Below, piece by piece: positions 27,501-28,394 of a DNA stretch of 28,394 nucleotides (position 1 is its first letter; each line of letters begins with the position of its first letter). The notes beneath the pieces are model-generated. The model ran no database searches, had not been told where the DNA came from, and was given only the letters and a program-made list of their open reading frames with translations. This stretch comes from Lingula anatina (taxonomy: Eukaryota; Brachiopoda; Lingulata; Lingulida; Lingulidae): NCBI RefSeq assembly GCF_001039355.2, contig NW_019773993.1, forward strand, positions 1 through 28,394. The letters run 5' to 3'. The position numbers and the translations under genes were made by a program.

Positions 27501-27998
27501 TGTTGTGATGAGGCCATTGACACAAAATTTGCCGAGATTTTTCATCTTCCACGTCGCTGGGAGCTGAGTAGTCAATTCCAGATTGCCGTCAGAGTATGTG
27601 GATGGCTCAAACCACGATGGCTGACCACAGGTAAGGTACAGCGTGGACAGATCTTCACTTTGTACAGGAATCTTCTCCAGGTCTGTATCTGTTTTTTGCA
27701 AAACAACAGCAACAGCATATTCGGTGCCTCGATTTTTATCAAATTTGAACTTTTCCAGATTTTCCCCTTGCTTCAAGCTGACATGAGGACCCTTAACTTC
27801 GTCTGGTTTGTCATGAATCTCCCTGCAACCATGGTTGTGATTTTCCATCAAACCAGCTTGCAGGTCTCCATAGGTCTCACTTAATTCCTTGATCCATGGC
27901 ACTGCACCTTGCCTCTCCGACGTGAAGCCTCCTTTCCAAACATGCCTGCAGATGGCAGCACAAAAGGAGAGATATCTTTCTTGGAAAAGATACTCTAT
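7054..27998 (-). CDS. LRR-Roc-COR-TIR-TIR protein with C-terminal CAAX box (33-exon model)
   Basis: Multidomain ROCO-family GTPase assembled from 33 exons listed separately; all 32 junctions are GT-AG and keep frame. Layout from the N terminus: LRRs (exons 1-5), Roc GTPase (6-9), COR (10-15), Cys-rich segment (15-17), TIR 1 (18-22), TIR 2 (23-26), charged coiled-coil-like linker (26), unrecognised C-terminal region (27-32), and a basic tail ending CVIM (33). If the first Met used is at 27848, the product is 1604 residues with exon 21 and 1583 without. ROCO proteins couple GTP-driven Roc-COR dimer switching to an effector; TIR domains signal by homotypic assembly or NAD cleavage. I infer a lipid-anchored innate-immune or stress signalling protein. 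There is no kinase domain, unlike LRRK2. The N-terminal exons may be incomplete. Confidence 0.88.
7104..7147 (-). repeat. In-frame 12-base tandem repeat coding QAPA units
   Basis: GCAGGTGCCTGG-type units on the + strand, about four copies, coding Gln-Ala-Pro-Ala on the - strand just before the CAAX tail. Such a tract can change copy number without a frameshift and so vary spacer length. Confidence 0.85.
7314..7809. other. Intron 32, nothing recognised
   Basis: AT-rich intron of the TIR-ROCO gene. I see no element or coding remnant. Confidence 0.6.
7810..7902 (-). CDS. TIR-ROCO exon 32
   Basis: Starts after AATTTCAG in phase 1 and ends CAAG before GTAAAC in phase 1. Encodes ADSKYEQTVQARQTQGQDAA and ten further residues, a polar, probably helical linker between the C-terminal region and the basic tail. 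The intron just before it (7903-8279) shows nothing. Confidence 0.8.
8280..8431 (-). CDS. TIR-ROCO exon 31: Cys/Trp/His motif of the C-terminal region
   Basis: Enters in phase 2 (completing Arg) and leaves in phase 1. The key segment is RCLLPSGKIRWLCPKHADGP, with a C-x(11)-C-x2-H spacing that could bind metal or form a structural core. I do not recognise a named domain. The density of conserved-looking residues argues this is a real domain and not a linker. Confidence 0.85.
8698..8795 (-). CDS. TIR-ROCO exon 30
   Basis: Starts after TTACAG in phase 0 and ends AAAAG before GTTGGT in phase 2. Encodes KGTDTSGFAKAFKHFREEVM followed by a basic helical stretch leading into the Cys motif of exon 31. 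Confidence 0.8.
9116..9725 (+). mobile_element. Antisense fragment of a non-LTR retrotransposon (ORF1 end plus start of endonuclease)
   Basis: Two open stretches on the + strand inside intron 29. The first (9116-9343) includes FKNVYIEKFTTAEQ, resembling the C-terminal domain of LINE ORF1-type proteins. The second includes IIGLAETQL, GYIWLGQE and SGSGGGGFLIIKKLI (about 9507-9670), matching the N-terminal part of an apurinic/EEP endonuclease, with Glu of the AET motif as the expected catalytic acid. Similarity stops near 9720, a few bases from the splice donor of exon 29. No reverse transcriptase is present, so it is truncated at its 3' side. The clade is not determinable here. Confidence 0.7.
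9311..9432 (+). repeat. 30-base minisatellite inside the retrotransposon fragment
   Basis: Four imperfect units carrying ACAGGCAGGCAG at 9329, 9357, 9387 and 9417 (28- to 30-base steps). Read on the + strand they give ten-residue repeats of the type DNDSSTGRQS. Confidence 0.85.
9731..9907 (-). CDS. TIR-ROCO exon 29
   Basis: Phase 0 to phase 0, 59 codons, after AATTTTCAG and before GTAGGC. Begins GWHLSGPPILLKLKDQEKFI and includes SGVNLTCMGGSDEALEFV. Amphipathic helices with a Gly turn; part of the unrecognised C-terminal region. Confidence 0.87.
9908..10365. other. Intron 28, nothing recognised
   Basis: AT-rich intron without recognisable elements. Confidence 0.6.
10366..10484 (-). CDS. TIR-ROCO exon 28 (acceptor uncertain)
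   Basis: With the acceptor GAATTGAAG at 10485-10486 the exon is phase 1 to 0 and gives GHAEAIKKSMVNLQPPVSDP onward to CKILCEYEQ. The pyrimidine tract is poor and the frame stays open further upstream, so the acceptor could lie elsewhere, but no other AG I tried keeps phase with exon 27. Confidence 0.7.
10485..10865. other. Intron 27, AT-rich, nothing recognised
   Basis: Poly(A)-rich stretches near 10805-10845 only. Confidence 0.6.
10866..10983 (-). CDS. TIR-ROCO exon 27
   Basis: Phase 0 to 1. Encodes EEFELIQRKLMRFIEVHHAI, then MPYPKLCVLDYVDLE. Start of the C-terminal region that follows the charged linker. Confidence 0.85.
10984..11754. other. Intron 26, nothing recognised
   Basis: Contains only a simple TTTTAATTTTAAT tract at about 11427-11475. 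Confidence 0.6.
11755..12006 (-). CDS. TIR-ROCO exon 26: end of TIR 2 and charged helical linker
   Basis: Phase 0 to 0, 84 codons. Starts VSILLMRGRASDTSKKN, the last strand and helix of TIR 2. Then comes a strongly charged stretch (FLKEIQDRIAQVKEEMEKKE) that looks like a coiled coil or single helix, an Ala/Pro-rich spacer, and EKRQKQEKIVSFQ. Confidence 0.9.
12304..12414 (-). CDS. TIR-ROCO exon 25: TIR 2, helix C with candidate catalytic Glu
   Basis: Phase 0 to 0, 37 codons. Begins YANSPNCMMELRFAMLNLRK. The C-x2-E spacing is the one seen around the catalytic Glu of NAD-cleaving TIR domains, followed by the buried strand KPLVACVVG. Confidence 0.9.
12415..12926. other. Intron 24, hosts a dispersed repeat
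   Basis: Most of its 3' half on the + strand is the MITE-like repeat at 12628-12910; the remainder shows nothing. Confidence 0.7.
12628..12910 (+). mobile_element. MITE-like dispersed repeat
   Basis: Inverted subterminal motifs ACCTCTGTCAAGG (12628-12640) and CCTTGGCGGAGGT (12871-12883), with a second inverted pair TTTCACCCCT/AGGGGTGAAA just inside. The core (CTCAAAAAGTTATGGACTGA and CTGCGCTCTCTGAGTGCTTT) matches my memory of a sequence dispersed in many marine animal genomes. It has no coding capacity. The left outer end seems to be missing. The family name is not known to me. Confidence 0.65.
12927..12998 (-). CDS. TIR-ROCO exon 24: TIR 2, helix B and strand C
   Basis: Phase 0 to 0, 24 codons: TGLFEDISEGLKKAKVVVAC then VSDE. 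This is the standard TIR pattern of helix, KA, buried hydrophobic strand and S-x-E/D-Y running into exon 25. Confidence 0.9.
12999..13524. other. Intron 23, nothing recognised
   Basis: No element, repeat or coding remnant that I can support. Confidence 0.6.
13525..13710 (-). CDS. TIR-ROCO exon 23: start of TIR 2
   Basis: Phase 0 to 0, 62 codons. DVFISYCWSNSHDA is a textbook TIR box 1; LESQGVRCWLDIEQAGK supplies box 2 and the BB loop. Between them an inserted polar segment (KKGTAEKDGALGWEKGDP) lengthens helix A. Confidence 0.95.
13711..14339. other. Intron 22, nothing recognised
   Basis: Two similar short blocks (GTACTGGTA... ACCATACCCAT) near 14010-14035 and 14073-14098, probably a small degenerate duplication; otherwise empty. 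Confidence 0.55.
14340..14432 (-). CDS. TIR-ROCO exon 22: end of TIR 1
   Basis: Phase 0 to 0, 31 codons. IFVDLSKEDVYDTKLDELKE is the terminal strand and helix of TIR 1, running into an acidic/basic helix (KLEEEEK) that links to TIR 2. Confidence 0.9.
14433..14839. other. Intron 21, nothing recognised
   Basis: AT-rich, without recognisable elements. It follows the candidate exon 21. Confidence 0.6.
14840..14902 (-). CDS. TIR-ROCO candidate cassette exon 21, partly transposon-derived
   Basis: 63 bases, phase 0 on both sides, between TTTTCTACAG and GTGAGT. It would add 21 residues, starting CPFKFEKELFSVDF. Its 3' half (14845-14870) is nearly identical, in inverted orientation, to the end of a MITE at 15443-15468. 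Exons 20 and 22 join in frame without it, and that join (GLQE-IFVDLSK) gives the normal TIR spacing. So the exon is either an exonised transposon end used optionally, or a false exon with good splice sites. Confidence 0.4.
14845..15468. mobile_element. MITE-like element with nested inverted repeats
   Basis: Outer arms 14845-14870 and 15443-15468 are inverted copies differing at one of 26 bases (TAGACTTGCCCTTCAAG type). Inner arms 15052-15085 and 15410-15442 are also inverted (CCTTCAAGA...TCGACGAAAACCGGAAGT). At the right end the CGTCGATTTCTTGAAGG motif is present twice in tandem. The interior has no coding capacity. The left outer arm lies in candidate exon 21. Confidence 0.75.
15478..15523. 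repeat. TAAA/ATT microsatellite
   Basis: TAAA units (15478-15492) followed by ten or so ATT units, just downstream of the splice donor of exon 20 on the - strand. Confidence 0.95.
15534..15698 (-). CDS. TIR-ROCO exon 20: TIR 1 core
   Basis: Phase 0 to 0, 55 codons. LLLAMVSKEYAEDEKCKELF carries the strand C / S-x-E-Y box and a Cys-Glu pair at helix C (C-x-E, one residue shorter than in TIR 2). KKPYVIVTITKSFDWTKSEL gives the next strand and the FDW box. Confidence 0.93.
15699..16008. other. Intron 19, nothing recognised
   Basis: AT-rich intron without recognisable elements. Confidence 0.6.
16009..16075 (-). CDS. TIR-ROCO exon 19: TIR 1 box 2
   Basis: Phase 2 to 0, 22 codons plus one base. 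Completes Cys of GYTC, then WFDEDIGTKTLSDFIVPLKD, the BB-loop region of the TIR fold. Confidence 0.9.
16076..16452. other. Intron 18, nothing recognised
   Basis: AT-rich intron without recognisable elements. Confidence 0.6.
16453..16639 (-). CDS. TIR-ROCO exon 18: linker and start of TIR 1
   Basis: Phase 1 to 2. After a charged linker (DMQLENSIRKLRDMRKNN) comes STDILVSYCAANLTENAADP, TIR box 1, then VVQDINNMGYT. The start of TIR 1 is unambiguous. Confidence 0.93.
16640..17090. other. Intron 17, simple repeats only
   Basis: Holds the CA microsatellite at 16687-16757 and a poly(A)/ATA tract at about 16910-16938. Confidence 0.8.
16687..16757. repeat. CA dinucleotide microsatellite
   Basis: About 70 bases of interrupted CA repeats with GC and TG variants. 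Confidence 0.97.
17091..17208 (-). CDS. TIR-ROCO exon 17: Cys/His segment before TIR 1
   Basis: Phase 0 to 1. Begins RTHDPFLFPNNLIRQASNHA and includes FLQCHRFFHSISL. With CPDC in exon 16 the C-x-H here could complete a zinc-binding site. Confidence 0.88.
17404..17554 (-). CDS. TIR-ROCO exon 16: after COR, CPDC motif
   Basis: Phase 2 to 0. ENELSVKVQGPEPENVLLLI, then EVFEGLIAEAYHGVTYTYLV and QCPDCVNKQ. Similar Cys pairs after the COR domain occur in MFHAS1-like ROCO proteins, as I recall. Confidence 0.9.
17743..17837 (-). CDS. TIR-ROCO exon 15: end of COR domain
   Basis: Phase 0 to 2. VRLFQFTDGKAIWKEGSFLK then KNAHIALIKQT: the W-K/R-x-G turn and the A-x-I strand typical of the C-terminal COR lobe. 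A second open frame over the same bases (with CPYC) breaks phase and is rejected. Confidence 0.87.
17938..19905. repeat. 2-kb near-palindromic AT minisatellite with higher-order units
   Basis: About fifty copies of a unit near 37 bases, of the type AAAATGTTTTTCTAAAATGT plus TATTTAAAAACATTTTT, in intron 14. Each unit contains AAAACATTTTTAAAATGTTTT-like self-complementary sequence, so every monomer can form a hairpin. Variant blocks recur in the same order at about 18090-18330, 18900-19150 and 19430-19680, so duplication also happened in larger multi-unit steps. Confidence 0.95.
19906..20016 (+). repeat. Conserved tail of the minisatellite element
   Basis: Non-repetitive sequence right after the array. 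It has an inverted, closely similar copy at 21530-21643, with a 28-base identical core (19920-19947 against 21597-21624). Confidence 0.8.
20191..20289 (-). CDS. TIR-ROCO exon 14: COR domain
   Basis: Phase 0 to 0, 33 codons: YDWPDLEADSGIRETRMLYQ then FTYLPTGLFNRAQ. The Y-x-F/Y-L-P-x-G-L-F-x-R box is a hallmark of COR. Confidence 0.93.
20290..20783. other. Intron 13, nothing recognised
   Basis: AT-rich intron without recognisable elements. Confidence 0.6.
20784..20948 (-). CDS. TIR-ROCO exon 13: COR domain
   Basis: Phase 0 to 0, 55 codons. DGRLNHSDIGVIWKAYDKEY, then the helix EWLLMLTQEFDLTFPLPD and VNLVPCLLPGEEPK. G-x-L-x-h and the E-F-D-L/I plus P-C-L-L-P blocks are typical of COR. Confidence 0.94.
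20949..21285. other. Intron 12, nothing recognised
   Basis: AT-rich intron without recognisable elements. Confidence 0.6.
21286..21432 (-). CDS. TIR-ROCO exon 12: COR domain
   Basis: Phase 0 to 0, 49 codons. LKEAIQFLTYLGSVQYFDNE and KYVVINPQWIADVMACVVSI match the COR winged-helix part (A-x-x-F-L-x-x-x-G and the N/D-P-Q-W motif). Confidence 0.96.
21530..21643 (-). repeat. Inverted copy of the minisatellite tail
   Basis: On the - strand this matches most of 19906-20016, including the final AACCTTTTAGAAAA block, but carries at most a fragment of one repeat unit. It shows that the tail is a dispersed sequence and not unique to the big array. Confidence 0.75.
21963..22050 (-). CDS. TIR-ROCO exon 11: COR domain start
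   Basis: Phase 2 to 0. Completes Thr, then MKEKKKVSIVKWEEIAAMAN and EVGIYEEDD. The W-x-E-h-x-x-x-A pattern fits the first COR helices. Confidence 0.92.
22312..22418 (-). CDS. TIR-ROCO exon 10: Roc-COR boundary
   Basis: Phase 0 to 2. GIRVLEDRLVDVTLAQKYMG then EQIPTVWLKLETAIL. The P-x-x-W-L-x-L-E box marks entry into COR. Confidence 0.93.
22419..22992. other. Intron 9, nothing recognised
   Basis: A less AT-biased stretch at about 22770-22900 shows no coding or repeat signature I know. Confidence 0.55.
22993..23082 (-). CDS. TIR-ROCO exon 9: end of Roc GTPase
   Basis: Phase 0 to 0, 30 codons. VDKPEIPMEKLQKKFPQIAG then FHFISSLTGQ. The F-I-S-S segment corresponds to the G5 (SA-like) loop. Confidence 0.9.
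23388..23534 (-). CDS. TIR-ROCO exon 8: Roc GTPase, G4 motif
   Basis: Phase 0 to 0, 49 codons. FFLSSRAVYLLLWTTRSGYE, then a Trp-containing helix (EFWLSSIASHAP) and VFVIGTRADE. TRAD replaces the usual T-H-x-D / N-K-x-D guanine-specificity box; Asp is kept. Confidence 0.95.
23535..24296. other. Intron 7, degenerate repeats only
   Basis: Three diverged units of roughly 60 bases at about 24150-24285 share TTTTG-TTxCCAGCTTAxxxAA blocks, a decayed small tandem repeat. G9-type run near 23983. Otherwise empty. Confidence 0.5.
24297..24468 (-). CDS. TIR-ROCO exon 7: Roc GTPase, switch I and G3
   Basis: Phase 2 to 0. Completes Ser of GKTS, then LLRALMSGNYKTKSLGAKEV, TDGIDIKAWTV (T of switch I) and TFSTWDFAGQKVYYNTHQ. 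DFAGQ (24321-24335) is the Roc form of the DxxG motif. Confidence 0.96.
24660..24735 (-). pseudogene. Two decayed copies of the P-loop exon end
   Basis: On the - strand, CTGGGAGGAGCTGGGAAAAT with a GTAAGT donor (about 24667-24692) and CAGGGAGTAGCTGGTAAAAA with GAG|GTGAGT (about 24700-24731) resemble the last bases of exon 6 and its donor. The second has an in-frame TAG, and neither has an evident acceptor of its own. Confidence 0.55.
24785..24960. mobile_element. Foldback (long inverted repeat) element
   Basis: Arms of roughly 70 bases (24785-24852 and 24891-24960) are imperfect inverted copies, sharing ATGTCTG...GCCTACT near the loop and TCTCC...TTCTC-CTAAAT at the outer side, around a 38-base loop. 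A non-coding foldback or MITE remnant. Confidence 0.65.
25011..25191 (-). CDS. TIR-ROCO exon 6: LRR end and Roc P-loop
   Basis: Phase 1 to 2. DNVGQGLKLDGCPSLKSPPN is the last LRR-like segment, followed by GGGAVISFLKRVAGG and KLMFVGLGGAGKT. The Walker A Ser is completed by exon 7, giving GLGGAGKTS. Confidence 0.96.
25373..25564 (-). CDS. TIR-ROCO exon 5: leucine-rich repeats
   Basis: Phase 1 to 1. VFEMENLRELRLANQGINSV and LKRLRVLELSNNPLLESV are two canonical LxxLxLxxN repeats. Confidence 0.94.
25839..25965 (-). CDS. TIR-ROCO exon 4: acidic spacer within the LRR region
   Basis: Phase 0 to 1. SPNELLKKYDYDNNDILNVK then EEIPGLNTELFMSVPRLGQT. A non-LRR insertion between repeats. Confidence 0.85.
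26169..26275 (-). CDS. TIR-ROCO exon 3: loop between LRRs
   Basis: Phase 1 to 0. GIPWLRGDEDPQCGQAETSG then LSNSVAKVAARTSCIE. Low-complexity, exposed; the splice sites (TTTCCCAG and GAA|GTAAGG) are good. Confidence 0.82.
26276..26913. other. Intron 2, nothing recognised
   Basis: AT-rich intron without recognisable elements. Confidence 0.6.
26914..27095 (-). CDS. TIR-ROCO exon 2: leucine-rich repeats
   Basis: Phase 2 to 1. VLPKVREVNASHSMVTIQSL, then LKYLVSLSLDELLLDSLPRS and FGQLKTLQYLSIKG: two to three LRRs of the LP-x-x-F/h class. Confidence 0.93.
27096..27414. other. Intron 1, nothing recognised
   Basis: AT-rich intron without recognisable elements. Confidence 0.6.
27415..27998 (-). CDS. 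TIR-ROCO exon 1 of this model: N-terminal region and first LRR
   Basis: Ends TTCAG before GTAAAT in phase 2. The frame is open up to 28052. Acceptors TGTATTCCAG (exon from 27998) and CATCTGCAG (exon from 27945) are both plausible, and the first Met with good sequence context for the domain is at 27848 (MENHNHGCREIHDKPDEV). The protein has a mixed N-terminal part with FKFDKNRGTEYAVAVVLQKT, then ATWKMKNLGKFCVNGL and NLTVVDVSESLVETLPDF, the first LRR. Whether it is the first coding exon cannot be decided here. Confidence 0.8.
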
Positions 27999-28394
27999 CT
28001 GGAATACATTGTAATAAATGATGAGGACTTGCTGTCCTTGAAATGTGGACATATCTTATTCTTTTTAAAAAGATATGCAACCTTTTCAGAAAATTTTATT
28101 TCAATAATATCTGAGTAAAATTATTTTGGATTGTGGCAAGGGTCTTATAAATCATTGACAAGTATTTTGCTCCCAATTACTGGTGCCTGCTTATAATACC
28201 AGCAATGTATTGATTCAGCAGCTGTGACTGAACAATTAATAGGACAACTATCCATTAGTTAAACTAAGTTTCACAAGATTTAATTTGACATATTCAAAGG
28301 ATTACAGATTAAAATTCAAAATATATCAAAAGGTCATGATACATATTTCTTGTGTACTAGTACAACAGGAAGTGACTGCACAATACCTTTTCTC
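27999..28394. other. Upstream intron or promoter side of the TIR-ROCO gene
   Basis: No clear exon. At the very edge, - strand GAGAAAAG|GTATTG (28394-28382) could be the end of an upstream exon with its donor, but nothing else supports it. Confidence 0.4.

Noticed and set aside
27846-28052. Met at 28052 as certain translation start
   Set aside because: Two good splice acceptors (27999-28000 and 27946-27947) lie inside this ORF, so the upstream part is more likely intron.

Overview
The window is animal nuclear DNA: AT-rich, intron-dense, full of decayed transposons and microsatellites, with GT-AG introns. It holds two genes that converge tail to tail. The families (an LDLa/LRR receptor of the GRL101 type and a TIR-bearing ROCO protein) and the repeat content suggest a marine invertebrate, most likely a lophotrochozoan such as a bivalve mollusc. 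That placement is inference from gene content, not from an alignment.

Left part (40-2338, + strand): the last, very large exon of a leucine-rich-repeat G-protein-coupled receptor with LDL-receptor class A modules, close in layout to relaxin receptors and to the snail receptor GRL101. Its 5' exons lie outside the window. From 2339 to about 6764 there is no gene. This stretch contains a complete but dead Tc1-like transposon (2972-4628) with perfect 28-base terminal inverted repeats and TA target duplications, around a badly broken transposase.

Right part (7054 to about 28000, - strand): one gene, read from high to low coordinates. I pieced it together by hand as 33 exons joined by 32 phase-consistent GT-AG introns. 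The product is about 1,600 residues: leucine-rich repeats, Roc GTPase (P-loop GLGGAGKTS, DFAGQ, TRAD), COR domain, a Cys-rich stretch, TIR domain 1, TIR domain 2, a charged helical linker, an unrecognised C-terminal region with a WLCPKH motif, a Gln/Ala/Pro repeat, and a basic tail ending in the prenylation box CVIM. This reads as a membrane-anchored, GTPase-switched TIR signalling protein, plausibly of innate immunity. Function is inferred.

Introns of this gene hold most of the unusual DNA. There is a 2-kb near-palindromic minisatellite with higher-order structure (17938-20016) and an inverted copy of its tail 1.5 kb away. A nested MITE (14845-15468) has a terminal repeat that overlaps a candidate 63-base in-frame exon inside TIR domain 1. 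There is an antisense non-LTR retrotransposon fragment (about 9116-9725), a MITE-like dispersed repeat (12628-12910), a foldback element (24785-24960), and two decayed copies of the P-loop exon end (24660-24735). I saw no tRNA, rRNA or CRISPR array.
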